This document shows positions 44,706 to 55,000 of a DNA stretch of 64,000 bases, piece after piece. How positions within the stretch are numbered: the stretch's first letter is position 1; each line of letters starts with the position of its first letter. Made by a program: the position numbers and the translations under genes. The DNA lies in the NCBI GenBank assembly GCA_963974215.1, contig CAXBBL010000014.1:26229-90228 (forward strand), given 5' to 3'. The DNA comes from Croceimicrobium sp963974215 (lineage in GTDB: Bacteria; Bacteroidota; Bacteroidia; Flavobacteriales; Schleiferiaceae). The notes beneath the pieces were generated by a model that was given only the letters and a program-made list of their open reading frames with translations, made no database searches and was not told the origin of the DNA.

Positions 44706-45734
44706 TTATTTGTCATCCCCTAAGCAAACATTTATAAGCCTCCTGGCTGCTAAGCTCGGATCCAAATTTTGGGATTTTATTTCCTCTAAATAGCTGTGGT
44801 AATACTTTTTAAACTGCGGCACAGACTCCAAGTATTCCAAAAGATGATCGCTTATTTGTTGGTCAAACCAACTGACCGCCTGTTCACTGCGGTTTTCAAG
44901 AAAGTAGCCTTTTAGTTTTTGTTGTCTTTCGAATTTTAAAATATGCTCCCATATTTTTTCAAGCCCATCTCCCTTAAGGGCTGAACAGCTATCCACGACT
45001 GGAATCCATTCGTTTTGATTGGGAGGAAAGAGATGTAGAGCGCGTTTATACTCGCCCATGGCCAAGCGTACCTTCGGGTCTTTCGGGTCGTCAGCCTTGT
45101 TTATGAGGAGTAAATCGGCCATTTCCATGATGCCGCGTTTTATGCCTTGTAACTCATCTCCCGCCCCAGGGAGCATTAAGAGCATAAAGAAGTCGACCAT
45201 GTTTTTTACGGCTGTTTCACTTTGGCCCACGCCTACCGTTTCTACTAAAATGATGTCGTAACCCGCAGCCTCGCACAAAATTATCGCTTCCCTCGTTTTA
45301 CGCGCTACTCCGCCCAAAGAACCTGCCGATGGGGAAGGACGAATAAAGGCATTTTGGTTTTGTGAGAGCTGCTCCATGCGGGTTTTATCGCCCAAGATGC
45401 TGCCTCTAGTTTTGGAGCTGCTGGGGTCGATCGCTAAGACCGCCAGCTTTTTTCCTTCTTTAATTAAGTGCTCGCCAAAGGCTTCAATAAAAGTAGATTT
45501 TCCGACACCGGGTACTCCTGTTATGCCGATGCGAAGTGACTGTCCGCTTTTAGGTAAACAGTTTTGTACAAGTTTTTCCGCTTGCGCGCGATGCGTAGTT
45601 AAACGGCTTTCGGCTAGGGTCAAAGCCTGACTTAAACTAGCACGATCGCCCGCGAGAATACCTTGCTCTAATTCGGCAATGCTCTTAACTTGGCGCTTCT
45701 TGCGTAAGCTTAAATTAGGATTAATCGAGTCCAA
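44706..45734 (-). CDS. meaB: Methylmalonyl-CoA mutase-associated GTPase MeaB
   Basis: A G3E GTPase of 342 residues that loads and protects the B12 cofactor of methylmalonyl-CoA mutase. Walker A is GVPGVGKST (73-81), AIDPSSSKTRGSILGDKTRM is the switch region (about 101-120), ETVGVGQSE is the Walker B-like motif (about 165-173) and NKAD (about 212) gives guanine specificity. The start is TTG, 5 bp after the ybaB stop; an upstream in-frame stop at 45746-45744 limits other choices. Last gene of the mutase operon. Confidence 0.95.
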   Translation of the reverse strand: MDSINPNLSLRKKRQVKSIAELEQGILAGDRASLSQALTLAESRLTTHRAQAEKLVQNCLPKSGQSLRIGITGVPGVGKSTFIEAFGEHLIKEGKKLAVLAIDPSSSKTRGSILGDKTRMEQLSQNQNAFIRPSPSAGSLGGVARKTREAIILCEAAGYDIILVETVGVGQSETAVKNMVDFFMLLMLPGAGDELQGIKRGIMEMADLLLINKADDPKDPKVRLAMGEYKRALHLFPPNQNEWIPVVDSCSALKGDGLEKIWEHILKFERQQKLKGYFLENRSEQAVSWFDQQISDHLLEYLESVPQFKKYYHSYLEEIKSQNLDPSLAARRLINVCLGDDK

Positions 45735-45739
45735 GGCAA

Positions 45740-46039
45740 TTATTTAAACATGGATGTTGCCATCGATTGCATTTCTCGGTCGTTTACCGTTTGGGCTTTT
45801 TCTAAAGCACGGTTTATAATAAGCACCAGTTTATCGCCCAGCTCCTCGCCGTCCTTTAACAAGTCTTCTGCAATTAGGATGTCCTTAATTTCCTTGTTGC
45901 CATTCACAATAACCGATAGGCCTTCACTTTCTTCCTTCAATTCAATCTGCGCCAAGCGCTGCTTCATAGCTTGCGATTCTTTCTGGGCTTCTTGCAGTTT
46001 GCCCATCATATCTTTCATTTCTCCTAGTTTCCCGAACAT
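45740..46039 (-). CDS. ybaB: YbaB/EbfC-family nucleoid-associated protein
   Basis: A 99-residue DNA-binding protein of the YbaB family: MFGKLGEMKDMMGKLQEAQ opening helix, then the VIVNGNKEIKDILIAEDLL beta hairpin and the LVLIINRALEKAQ helix. It is typical in size. Its place, 6 bp after mutB and 5 bp before meaB, inside a B12-mutase operon is noteworthy; usually ybaB is linked to dnaX-recR. Confidence 0.88.
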   Translation of the reverse strand: MFGKLGEMKDMMGKLQEAQKESQAMKQRLAQIELKEESEGLSVIVNGNKEIKDILIAEDLLKDGEELGDKLVLIINRALEKAQTVNDREMQSMATSMFK

Positions 46040-46045
46040 ATTTTT

Positions 46046-48172
46046 CTATTTATCGTCAATCATTGCTTCCAAAATCTTCGCGGCCGCATCGGCAATCACG
46101 GTACCAGGACCGAACACGCCAATTACTCCCGCATCAAAGAGAAATTTATAATCATTAGGAGGAATTACTCCCCCTGCAATTACCATAATGTCTTCTCTGC
46201 CTAGCGCTTTTAATTCGGCGATTACCTGTGGTACCAAGGTTTTATGGCCCGCGGCTAAAGAGGATACTCCTAAAATATGAACGTCATTCTCCACCGCTTG
46301 TTTAGCCGCTTCGGCCGGAGTTTGGAAAAGGGGGCCTATGTCTACATCAAAGCCTAAGTCGGCAAAAGAAGTAGCGACCACTTTCGCCCCGCGATCGTGA
46401 CCATCTTGCCCCATTTTGGCAATCATAATACGAGGGCGGCGACCTTCTAATTCTTCAAACTTATCGGCTAAAGCTTGCGCTTTACCAAATTTTTCGTCTT
46501 GTTTCATTTCTTTACTGTAAACCCCAGAAATAGAACGAATAGTAGCCTTATAGCGACCAAATACATTTTCTAGGGCCATGCTAATTTCACCCAAAGTAGC
46601 ACGTTCACGGGCCGCTTCAATCGCTAAGGCTAGAAGATTTCCTTCTCCGGCAGCGGCTTTTTCTAAGGCGGCTAATTTTTCAGCCACGCGTTCGGAATTG
46701 CGCTCTTTCTTAATCTTGGCAATACTTTCTAATTGTTGACGACGCACTTCCGCATTATCAACTTCCAGTAATTCCATTTCTTCATCCTTTTCATTGCGGA
46801 AGGCATTAACCCCCACAATAATTTCCTTGCCAGAGTCAATGCGCGCTTGCTTTTTCGCCGCCGCTTCTTCGATACGCATCTTAGGAATACCGGTTTCAAT
46901 GGCTTTGGCCATTCCGCCTAGTTCTTCCACTTCTTCAATTAATTCCCAAGCTTTATGGGCAATTTGGTTGGTTAGGTATTCTACATACCATGCGCCACCC
47001 CAAGGATCAGCACTGCGATTAATACCTAATTCGTCTTGCAGAATTAACTGCGTATTACGGGCAATACGGGCCGAGAAATCGGTTGGTAAAGCGATCGCTT
47101 CATCGAGAGAGTTGGTATGCAAACTCTGGGTTCCGCCAAAAGCAGCGGCCATGGCTTCAATGGTGGTGCGCGCTACATTATTAAAAGGATCTTGTTCCGT
47201 TAAGCTGTAACCCGAGGTTTGACTGTGCGTGCGTAAAGCCATGGATTTCGGGTTACTAGGATTAAACTGCTTTACAATTTTAGACCATAACATTCGTGCT
47301 GCTCGCATTTTAGCAATCTCCATAAAATGGTTCATGCCAATTCCCCAGAAAAAGGAAAGTCGTGGTGCGAAATCGTCAATGGCCAAACCAGCCTTTAAGC
47401 CTGTGCGAATATATTCTAGACCATCGGCCAGGGTATAAGCTAATTCAATATCGGCGGTAGCTCCAGCTTCGTGCATGTGATAGCCACTAATAGAAATACT
47501 ATTAAAGCGTGGCATCTTTTGCGAAGTGTATTCAAAAATATCAGCGATAATTCGCATTGAGGGTAGGGGCGGGTAGATATAGGTATTCCGCACCATAAAC
47601 TCCTTCAGGATATCATTCTGAATGGTTCCCGAAAGTAAATCGGCGCTAACGCCTTGTTCTTCAGCTGCCACAATAAAAAAGGCCATAATGGGAATTACAG
47701 CACCATTCATGGTCATGGAAACCGACATTTTATCCAGTGGAATCTGGTCGAAGAGCACTTTCATGTCTTCTACCGTATCGATGGCAACGCCCGCTTTTCC
47801 TACATCGCCAAACACGCGTTCATGGTCCGAATCGTAACCACGATGCGTGGCTAAATCGAAAGCTACGGATAGTCCTTTTTGCCCAGCGGCCAAATTGCGT
47901 CGGTAAAAAGCATTGGATTCTTCGGCGGTACTAAAACCCGCATATTGGCGAATGGTCCACGGGCGGATGGTGTACATGCTGCTGTAGGGGCCCCGTAAAT
48001 AGGGTGGTAAGCCTGCGATATATTGTAAGTGTTTTACTCTGGATAAGTCCTTGGCATTGAATAGGCTAGGTATCTCTAGCCCTTCTGGGGATTGCCAGAA
48101 ATGTCTATTGTTTTCTGCAACAGCTTTGGCCTCGGGTCCTTGGTAGTCTTCTGAAAAGTTAAAGCGTGGCAT
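46046..48172 (-). CDS. mutB: Methylmalonyl-CoA mutase large subunit
   Basis: The adenosylcobalamin-dependent alpha subunit, 708 residues, interconverting methylmalonyl-CoA and succinyl-CoA. The TIM barrel includes TIRQYAGFSTAEESN (about 68-82) and RTHSQTSGYSLTEQDPFNN (about 318-336). The C-terminal B12 domain carries the base-off motif DGHDRG (DxHxxG, about 591-596) and GGVIPPNDY near the end. It is full length and preceded after 4 bp by the small subunit. Confidence 0.97.
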   Translation of the reverse strand: MPRFNFSEDYQGPEAKAVAENNRHFWQSPEGLEIPSLFNAKDLSRVKHLQYIAGLPPYLRGPYSSMYTIRPWTIRQYAGFSTAEESNAFYRRNLAAGQKGLSVAFDLATHRGYDSDHERVFGDVGKAGVAIDTVEDMKVLFDQIPLDKMSVSMTMNGAVIPIMAFFIVAAEEQGVSADLLSGTIQNDILKEFMVRNTYIYPPLPSMRIIADIFEYTSQKMPRFNSISISGYHMHEAGATADIELAYTLADGLEYIRTGLKAGLAIDDFAPRLSFFWGIGMNHFMEIAKMRAARMLWSKIVKQFNPSNPKSMALRTHSQTSGYSLTEQDPFNNVARTTIEAMAAAFGGTQSLHTNSLDEAIALPTDFSARIARNTQLILQDELGINRSADPWGGAWYVEYLTNQIAHKAWELIEEVEELGGMAKAIETGIPKMRIEEAAAKKQARIDSGKEIIVGVNAFRNEKDEEMELLEVDNAEVRRQQLESIAKIKKERNSERVAEKLAALEKAAAGEGNLLALAIEAARERATLGEISMALENVFGRYKATIRSISGVYSKEMKQDEKFGKAQALADKFEELEGRRPRIMIAKMGQDGHDRGAKVVATSFADLGFDVDIGPLFQTPAEAAKQAVENDVHILGVSSLAAGHKTLVPQVIAELKALGREDIMVIAGGVIPPNDYKFLFDAGVIGVFGPGTVIADAAAKILEAMIDDK

Positions 48173-48176
48173 AGTC

Positions 48177-49565
48177 TTAATTTTGAATTTGGCTAATTTG
48201 TTGGCTTTCTAAAGCGGCACTTAATCGCTTAGCCACTAGAGCTTCTCCAAAAGTGTTTGGCTTTTTATCGCTTTCGCTAGATGGGGTCTCTATTGAAAAT
48301 TCGCCCTTTTCATTCGCATTGAAATATTTATTGGCGCCTACTAAAACCAAGTCACCGCTATCAAATAAGGCTTGTTGTTTATCCGCTTGTTCAGATACGC
48401 TCTTTTGAATAAAACCGTTTTCTAAGGCCGATAAATAGCCGCCTTGCGCTTCGATTTCTTTAAAAAACTGCCAAGCGTTTTGAGCGATATCTTCAGTTAA
48501 GTTCTCAATAAAATAGGCACCTCTGGCCATGTCGCGCACTTGGTGAAAATGACTTTCGTGTTGTAAAATGGACAATTGGTTTAAAGAAAGTCTTTTACTG
48601 AAAAAGCCGGGTTCTTGGTAAGTGAGATCAAATTCCTTCACATTAACTTCCGTAGCTCCACCAATAATAGCGGCCATGGCTTCGGCGGTACTACGAATTA
48701 AATTGTTGTAACGGTCGAATTTGGTTTTATTACGCATGCTGGTCTCAGCGTAAATGCGCACTTCCTGTGGGTTTAAACCAAGCTCTTTTTGCATCTGTTG
48801 CCAGATCCGGCGAAAGGCACGAATTTTCGAAATCTCGGCGAAATAATCGGAGCCAATGGCAAAATTTACCCAAAAGCCACGGGTGGATTTCAAGTCTAAT
48901 TTGTAGATGTATTCATAGGCCATAGCTAAGGCAATGCCTAATTGCTGACTGTGATTGGCACCGGCATTTTCAGCGTGGTTTACATTTATGCAAACACTGC
49001 GTATACCCGCGAAATTATAGTCTCGGAGCGCTTTCAGTTGGGCCATATCTTCCGCTTCCGACTGAAACCAATTGCCTGTGCGAGCTAAGTTTTCCAAAGG
49101 ATCGAAATTTATACTACCCTCTAATTCAGCCTCTTCTAAGTCACGTTCTTGCACTAGGTCTTGTAATTGCTTACTAATTTCTTTTAGCCCGGCGGCAAGA
49201 ACCAAGTTTAAACAGATGTACTGAATTTCAATATTTTCTAATAAGGCCTTCAGGTTTTCGGTGCCTTGCAAGTAAAAGATTAGCGAAGTGGCTCCGCGAT
49301 TTAAAAAGTTTAGAGCTTCAGCATTGGCGCTCTTTTCGTCAATTACCACAATTTCGTGGACAATATCCCATTTGGGATGTTCCTTCAAAGGCTGATCTTT
49401 TAATTCTAGCCCTTCGCCAGTATATAGAGGACGAATGGTATTACCATTCGCATCGGTTTTAAGGAGGTCGCTAAAGGCCTTGCCCTTTAAGTCTTTTTCA
49501 ATTTTTTCCTGCCAGTCACTTTCGCTGTGGGGAGGAAATTCTGAGAAAAGATCGCTGTGAGCCAT
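48177..49565 (-). CDS. mutA: Methylmalonyl-CoA mutase small subunit
   Basis: The beta subunit, 462 residues, which stabilises the heterodimer. It shows the same TIM-barrel fold elements (RGFWVNFAIGSDYFAEISKIRAFRR, TAEAMAAIIGGATEVNVKEFD) but stops before any B12-binding domain, shorter than the roughly 600-residue small subunits of Propionibacterium; this truncated form is known in Bacteroidota. The ATG at 49565 is chosen over a GTG at 49583, which sits in the -7-like box GACCTTTG (49590-49583). First gene of mutA-mutB-ybaB-meaB. Confidence 0.92.
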   Translation of the reverse strand: MAHSDLFSEFPPHSESDWQEKIEKDLKGKAFSDLLKTDANGNTIRPLYTGEGLELKDQPLKEHPKWDIVHEIVVIDEKSANAEALNFLNRGATSLIFYLQGTENLKALLENIEIQYICLNLVLAAGLKEISKQLQDLVQERDLEEAELEGSINFDPLENLARTGNWFQSEAEDMAQLKALRDYNFAGIRSVCINVNHAENAGANHSQQLGIALAMAYEYIYKLDLKSTRGFWVNFAIGSDYFAEISKIRAFRRIWQQMQKELGLNPQEVRIYAETSMRNKTKFDRYNNLIRSTAEAMAAIIGGATEVNVKEFDLTYQEPGFFSKRLSLNQLSILQHESHFHQVRDMARGAYFIENLTEDIAQNAWQFFKEIEAQGGYLSALENGFIQKSVSEQADKQQALFDSGDLVLVGANKYFNANEKGEFSIETPSSESDKKPNTFGEALVAKRLSAALESQQISQIQN

Positions 49566-49682
49566 ATTTGAGAGATTTAACACAAAGGTCTTAAAAATAC
49601 AGCTATTTTCGGGAGAATTGGCTCTTGAATCGTGCTAAATTGGGATAGCTCGTTAATGCAGGACGGACCAAGATATTTGACC

Positions 49683-49713
49683 AAAAAAAAGCTGCCTTTT
49701 GGGGCAGCCTTTC
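49683..49713 (-). terminator. Intrinsic terminator of the BNR-repeat protein gene
   Basis: GGCTGCC and GGCAGC pair around a CCAAAA loop, followed on the minus strand by eight T. It lies 24 bp after the stop at 49737. Confidence 0.85.
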
Positions 49714-49736
49714 ATCTAATGATTCATCTTCTTAAA

Positions 49737-52700
49737 TCATTTTCCCCATTGGATTAATTCAACGTCGCTGTTTAAGATCTTTTTGTTTAAGACCTTCAAT
49801 TCTTCTTTTTGCATTTGCCAAAGTTTCACCTGACTTTGGATTTCTGCTTCCAGTTCTGCTTTTACGCTATACATACTAGCGGTTGGTTCATTAAAGCCAA
49901 TCGAAGCCAAAGCGCCTAAATGGCCGTATTTATTATTCAGGCGAATGGGGTAATTCAAAGGGTCTTGCGGACTGCGATTTTGCGTTTGGTAAAGGGCCTT
50001 TTCAATTTCTTCTCCCTCTTTAATGTGCTCTTTTATACTGGCCATTAGACTTGTGTCTGCGCATCTGCCCACGAGCGAATTTAGATCTGAACGTACTTTT
50101 CTTATTTCTAAAATCACTTCGTTCATTTGGGCCATCCCATCTTTAATTTCCTGTAGGTATTGATGCTGCTTCACCAAGCCATTTTCGTCGGTGCTTACGC
50201 GTGGGTCGAGGATAATGTCGAATTCTTGCGCAAAGGTTTTATCGCCTGCTTTTAATTCTACTTTATACTTTCCCGGTAAAACATAAGGGCCTTCGCGCAT
50301 AACATACCAAAGAATCATGTCTTTAATGGGCTCATAACCCGCTTCGCGCATATTCCAAATAAAGCGTTGGGACCCTTCTTTGGGAATCCAGCGATTGGCT
50401 TTTATTTTGGCCTCCGAGCTGAAGCTGCGCACAAGTTTTCCTTCGGCATCGTAAAAGTTAAGACTGTAATTTTCAGCGGCTGTGTCTACACTTTTTAGGT
50501 AATAGTTAATGATCACGCCATCCGGATGATTTTCGCCTGCGCTTTTTGATTCGCCCCCATAGGAGGCTTGCATTAAATAGCTGGGTTTGGGTTGGAAAAG
50601 ATGAGCCTCGGTACTGAAATTAGACTCCATTTCGTAAAGGGGGGAAAGGTCGTCGAGTATCCAAAAGCCTCTGCCCTGAGTGGCGGCAATAAGGTGACGA
50701 TCTTTAATCGCTAAGTCGGTGATAGGCGTAAGCGGCAGGTTCATTTGAAAACGCTGCCAGTTTTCCCCCGCATCTACCGAAAGGTATAAACCGTTTTCGG
50801 TGCCGGCGAAAAGTAAACCAGCGTGATTAGGGTCGCAACGAATTACGCGGGTGAAGTGTTCTCTGCTAATGCCTTGGTCAATTCTTTGCCAAGTTTTTCC
50901 GTAGTTTTTGCTGTAGAAAAGGTAGGGTTCAAAGTCGCCCCATTTGTAGCGCGTGGCCGCCAAATAAAGCCCGCCAGCATTAAAAGGATCGGCTTCCATG
51001 CTGTTAATTTGACTAAATTCATTCAGCCCTTTGGGCGTTACATCTTGCCAAGTTTTAGCACCGTCGCGCGAGATGTGTACTTTGCCATCATCACTGCCCG
51101 TCCATAAAACCTGCGCATCTAAAAGCGATTCTGCGGCAGCGAAAATGGTGCAATAATATTCTACTGCCGTATTATCTTTGGTAATAGGGCCGCCGCTAGG
51201 ACCTTGTTTGCTGCTGTCATTGGTGGTTAAATCGGGACTAATTGTTTCCCAGGTTTGTCCCAGGTCGGTACTGCGATGGACGTGGTTACTAAAAGTGTAA
51301 AGTACCTCGGGGTTGTGCTTGGAAAAGAAAAGCGGATAGTTCCACTGAAAACGATATTTCATATTTTCCACCCCGTGGCCTAGCGGGTTGTTCGGCCAAA
51401 CATTTGTTGCTTGGCGCTGATTGGTTTTGTGATTAAATCGCGCCATGAAACCGCCGTATTCGCCGCCAAAAACTATGTCGTTATCTTTTGGATAAATAGC
51501 ATGATGACCTGCTTCGCCACCGGCCGTGCGTTCCCAATCACTCTCCGTGATAAAAGCATTATCGCTGCGATGTTTTATGCGGATAGAGCTATTGTCTTGC
51601 TGCGCTCCGTATATGCGAAAGGGGAAACTATCGTCGGTACTCACGCGGTAAAATTGCGCGGTAGGTTGATTGTAATAGCTGGTCCAGTTTTCACCGGCAT
51701 CGAAACTAATTTGCGCACCACCATCGTCGCCAATAATCATGCGCTCGGGGGCAGATGGGTCGATCCATAAATCGTGATGATCGCCATGAGGAGCATTGTA
51801 TTTTGAGAAAGTTTTGCCGCCGTCTTTGGAATGATGGTAGCGCACATTCATTACATAAAGCTGGTCAATATCAGTAGGATGGGCGTAAATGCGGGTGTAA
51901 TACCAAGCTCTTTGGCGCAGGGCTCTTTCGTCGTTTAGCTTGCGCCAAGATGTGCCCCCATTATCACTGCGATATAAGCCGCCCGCTGCTTCATTTTCTA
52001 CCATAGCCCAAACCCGTTCGGAGTTTACCGGTGAAACGGCCACGCCGATAATTCCCAATAAACCGCTGGGGAAACCCTCTTTGCTACTCAGTTCTTCCCA
52101 AGTAGCACCTTCGTCGTTACTTTTCCATAGTTTCGATCCTACGCCTCCGCTGGAAAGCGAATAAGGTGTACGTCGTATGGTCCAGGTAGACGCGTATAAA
52201 GTGCGGGGATTGTTGGGATCGAGGATTAAATCGACCGCACCGCTTCCGGCATCACTAAATAGAGAGCGCTTCCAGGTTTTACCGCCATCGATGCTTTTGT
52301 AAACACCGCGTTCTTCGCTGTCTTTATAAAGATTTCCTAATGCCGCTACATAAACAATGTCGGGGTTTTTAGGATGAATCCGAATTCGACTAATATGTTT
52401 ACTAGCTTTAAGGCCGATGTGTTCCCAAGTTTTTCCAGCATCACTCGTTTTCCAAATGCCCGCACCGGAGCTCACGTTGCCTCGCACGGTTTCTTCACCT
52501 TGGCCCACATAAATAATATTAGGATCAGAAGCGCTTACGGCCACGGCACCAATACTACCGCCGAAATAGCCGTCTGAAATATTTTCCCAGCTATTGCCAG
52601 CGTCATTGCTGCGCCAAAATCCGCCGCCAGTGCTGCCAAAGTAAAATAGATTGGCTTTGCCTTCTACGCCAGTAACCGCGCAAGATCGTCCTCCTCGAAA

Positions 52701-52826
52701 GGGACCAATATTGCGCCATTGTAAAGAACCCAAATAGGTGCTGTCGATGCTTTGAGCATAAATGTCGCTCCAAGGGGAAATTAGACTAAGAATAAGGAGG
52801 ATGAGAAGCGTATAATTTTTTTTCAT
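49737..52826 (-). CDS. Exported VPS10/sortilin-like BNR-repeat protein
   Basis: A 1029-residue exported protein with signal peptide MKKNYTLLILLILSLISPWSDIYAQ. About residues 25-730 form a large propeller of BNR-type repeats with Asp-box motifs (SNDAGNSWE, TSDAGKTWE, SIDGGKTWK, SNDEGATWE, SRDGAKTWQ, SKNYGKTWQ, SVDAGENWQ). The rest is a beta domain and a helical tail (about 890-1000). Homologues are annotated glycosyl hydrolase or sortilin, but no catalytic residues can be assigned and no type IX sorting domain is present. The shorter start at MKKNY is used because the upstream codons lack a signal and span a -7-like box. Confidence 0.82.
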   Translation of the reverse strand: MKKNYTLLILLILSLISPWSDIYAQSIDSTYLGSLQWRNIGPFRGGRSCAVTGVEGKANLFYFGSTGGGFWRSNDAGNSWENISDGYFGGSIGAVAVSASDPNIIYVGQGEETVRGNVSSGAGIWKTSDAGKTWEHIGLKASKHISRIRIHPKNPDIVYVAALGNLYKDSEERGVYKSIDGGKTWKRSLFSDAGSGAVDLILDPNNPRTLYASTWTIRRTPYSLSSGGVGSKLWKSNDEGATWEELSSKEGFPSGLLGIIGVAVSPVNSERVWAMVENEAAGGLYRSDNGGTSWRKLNDERALRQRAWYYTRIYAHPTDIDQLYVMNVRYHHSKDGGKTFSKYNAPHGDHHDLWIDPSAPERMIIGDDGGAQISFDAGENWTSYYNQPTAQFYRVSTDDSFPFRIYGAQQDNSSIRIKHRSDNAFITESDWERTAGGEAGHHAIYPKDNDIVFGGEYGGFMARFNHKTNQRQATNVWPNNPLGHGVENMKYRFQWNYPLFFSKHNPEVLYTFSNHVHRSTDLGQTWETISPDLTTNDSSKQGPSGGPITKDNTAVEYYCTIFAAAESLLDAQVLWTGSDDGKVHISRDGAKTWQDVTPKGLNEFSQINSMEADPFNAGGLYLAATRYKWGDFEPYLFYSKNYGKTWQRIDQGISREHFTRVIRCDPNHAGLLFAGTENGLYLSVDAGENWQRFQMNLPLTPITDLAIKDRHLIAATQGRGFWILDDLSPLYEMESNFSTEAHLFQPKPSYLMQASYGGESKSAGENHPDGVIINYYLKSVDTAAENYSLNFYDAEGKLVRSFSSEAKIKANRWIPKEGSQRFIWNMREAGYEPIKDMILWYVMREGPYVLPGKYKVELKAGDKTFAQEFDIILDPRVSTDENGLVKQHQYLQEIKDGMAQMNEVILEIRKVRSDLNSLVGRCADTSLMASIKEHIKEGEEIEKALYQTQNRSPQDPLNYPIRLNNKYGHLGALASIGFNEPTASMYSVKAELEAEIQSQVKLWQMQKEELKVLNKKILNSDVELIQWGK

Positions 52827-52926
52827 AAAAGAATATCTGTGCCTAAAAATACGAAGCTTTTCTTGCATTGATAACCGCAGGCTTAATTTCAGCCTAAGAC
52901 GGATTTATTTTTGAAGTAGAAAGCAT

Positions 52927-52964
52927 AAAAAAAGGCCATCTGCCTAAGCGAGATGACCTTTTTA
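52927..52964 (-). terminator. Terminator of the 671-residue secreted protein gene
   Basis: AAAAAGGTCATCT and AGATGGCCTTTTT form a stem with one mismatch around a 9-base loop, ending in seven T on the minus strand. Confidence 0.8.
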
Positions 52965-52984
52965 AGTTGAATGAATTTAAGGGA

Positions 52985-55000
52985 TTAGTTCTGAATAGTT
53001 AGTTGCACGGTTTTGCTTTCGCCATTGTTGGTACTAATATTTAAAAGGTAAACCCCATTGCTAAGATGCCCAAGATTGAGCTCGTATTTTTCATTAGCAT
53101 TTAGGTTCAGGCTCCTTTTATGAACTTCTTGGCCTAGCATGGTATATACGCTAAGCTCGTAGGAACCAGCTTCGGTAAATTCTACGAAGCCATAACCGGT
53201 ACTTGGGTTCGGGTAAACCGAGAAATCGGCTAAGCTTTCTTCCACAATGGAAATATTTGCAGGGTCGCTTGTTACCAAACGGATTAGGGGCGAAACAAAA
53301 GTGGTGCTATTGGTAAATTGACTAAACCAATCGCCATTCTGATTTTGAAAAACAGAAGCTAGGCTAGGCTGATTCCAGGTAGCGCTATTGGCTACACGAA
53401 TAACACCCGCGGGAGCATTGGGGAAAAAGTTAGCTACCACATGATAGGTGCCAGTAGGAATCTTTAAAGGTTCGCCTTGAGCATTTTCTAAGGAAAAATT
53501 GGTCAAATTACAAGGCGCCGAACCGTCTAGCGTAAATGCCTTTCTATATATCGCGGAAGAACCCGGCGGATATCCGCGGTTAAATTCAAAGCCCAAAGTA
53601 TCCCAAATGGCAATTTCAATATCAGCGGTCGAGTCGGTTAAACAGCTCAGTAATATGTCAACGCCTTGTAAGTAAACAAATCCGGGATCGCCTGCGGTGT
53701 CTTCTTGTTCTAAAGCGTACAAAACGCCAAAAGCAATAATGCCGTTTGTGCCGGTGTTTGATCCAAAATAGTTGGTAATCACGCCATCATCTAAACTGTA
53801 AGAATCGCCCACAAGTACATTGAAAGTATCTGCCGCTGTGGTAGTGGCAGAGCTGATGCTGTCGGATGTAGCCTTGTAAACTGCTCGATAATCACCCGCT
53901 ACTGTTGGGGTCCAACTATTAGTGGTTAGAGTAGTGTAGTAGGCGGTGTCTAAAGAATTTAAGCTGCTAACGGCTGGAGAAACTAGGGTGCTAACAAGAT
54001 TGTTATTGACATCCCAAACTTCTACTTCTAAACGCACATTCGTTTGGCTTTGTGATCCGTAGTTAAAGATATTGCTGTCAAACTCGATCGGTACTGCTTG
54101 CTTTAAGGCGAGGTTTAGGTATTTGGGATAACCATTTGCACCACCATTGTAAATAATATCATGTGCGGGTGCTTCAGAACTTGTGCCTGGCACGGTGGCG
54201 CGTGTAAACACTAATTGATTGGCGGGAGGTCGATTTAATTCAATATCGTCAATCATCCAAAAATATCGTCCCGAACCATTGCTATTGCTTAGGTTGCCGT
54301 CGAAAATAAACTCTAAAACGACGTAGGCTTTATTGGCGACGATCTGTGATATATTTGTTTTATAAACCGCATTTTGGGCGGTTGAGGCATTTACGGCTAC
54401 TTCAGAAACGGGGAAAACTTCTACCGTGTCAGGGAAGGTGATACCACCATCGGTGCTAATGGCAACATACCAAGCCGATTGAAAACGACGGGCATAAGTA
54501 TGGAAAGTTAATTCCGCTCCAGATTCGCCGCTAAGATCGATAGTGTCTGTACGCAAGCGCCCAACGTGTGGAGCAGGAACAGCTCCTTGGCCATTGGTAG
54601 CGCGATCGCCATTGGAGTGGAGAAAATCGGAATCGAAAATCATAAAACCATTAAAGGCGGTAGGAGATAAGATAGGGTCTCCTAAATTACCAGACTGTAA
54701 AGGTCCGGCCCAGCAACCACGCGAGCCTACGGTAACATTTGGTACGTTATTGACACCGCGATATTCCCAAATAGCTAAGGAGGGGCTACCATTCTGACTC
54801 CAGCCGGCGGGAATGCCATTCGCGAAATCTTCAGACCAGATAAGACTTTGACTAGCACTTTCAGTTTGGGCAGGAACGCTTAGAAGGACAGGTTTTGCTT
54901 CTTGATATTCTGGGCTTGGATCTAAAGCAGCTGGTTTGTTTTGAGCAAAAGCGGAAAGGCCAAGGCTTGCTAAAAAACAAAGGGGTAGTGTTTTTTTCAT
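52985..55000 (-). CDS. Secreted protein with type IX sorting domain
   Basis: A 671-residue exported protein with signal peptide MKKTLPLCFLASLGLSAFAQ. Residues about 50-255 form a MAM/jelly-roll-like domain (EDFANGIPAGW at the start, MIDDIELNRPP at the end). The middle (270-580) is beta-rich with an adhesin-like repeat. The C-terminal 80 residues are a type IX sorting domain (VYPNPSTGYGFVEF, then GVYLLNIS). Likely surface-attached or released; no enzyme motif seen. Confidence 0.88.
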   Translation of the reverse strand: MKKTLPLCFLASLGLSAFAQNKPAALDPSPEYQEAKPVLLSVPAQTESASQSLIWSEDFANGIPAGWSQNGSPSLAIWEYRGVNNVPNVTVGSRGCWAGPLQSGNLGDPILSPTAFNGFMIFDSDFLHSNGDRATNGQGAVPAPHVGRLRTDTIDLSGESGAELTFHTYARRFQSAWYVAISTDGGITFPDTVEVFPVSEVAVNASTAQNAVYKTNISQIVANKAYVVLEFIFDGNLSNSNGSGRYFWMIDDIELNRPPANQLVFTRATVPGTSSEAPAHDIIYNGGANGYPKYLNLALKQAVPIEFDSNIFNYGSQSQTNVRLEVEVWDVNNNLVSTLVSPAVSSLNSLDTAYYTTLTTNSWTPTVAGDYRAVYKATSDSISSATTTAADTFNVLVGDSYSLDDGVITNYFGSNTGTNGIIAFGVLYALEQEDTAGDPGFVYLQGVDILLSCLTDSTADIEIAIWDTLGFEFNRGYPPGSSAIYRKAFTLDGSAPCNLTNFSLENAQGEPLKIPTGTYHVVANFFPNAPAGVIRVANSATWNQPSLASVFQNQNGDWFSQFTNSTTFVSPLIRLVTSDPANISIVEESLADFSVYPNPSTGYGFVEFTEAGSYELSVYTMLGQEVHKRSLNLNANEKYELNLGHLSNGVYLLNISTNNGESKTVQLTIQN

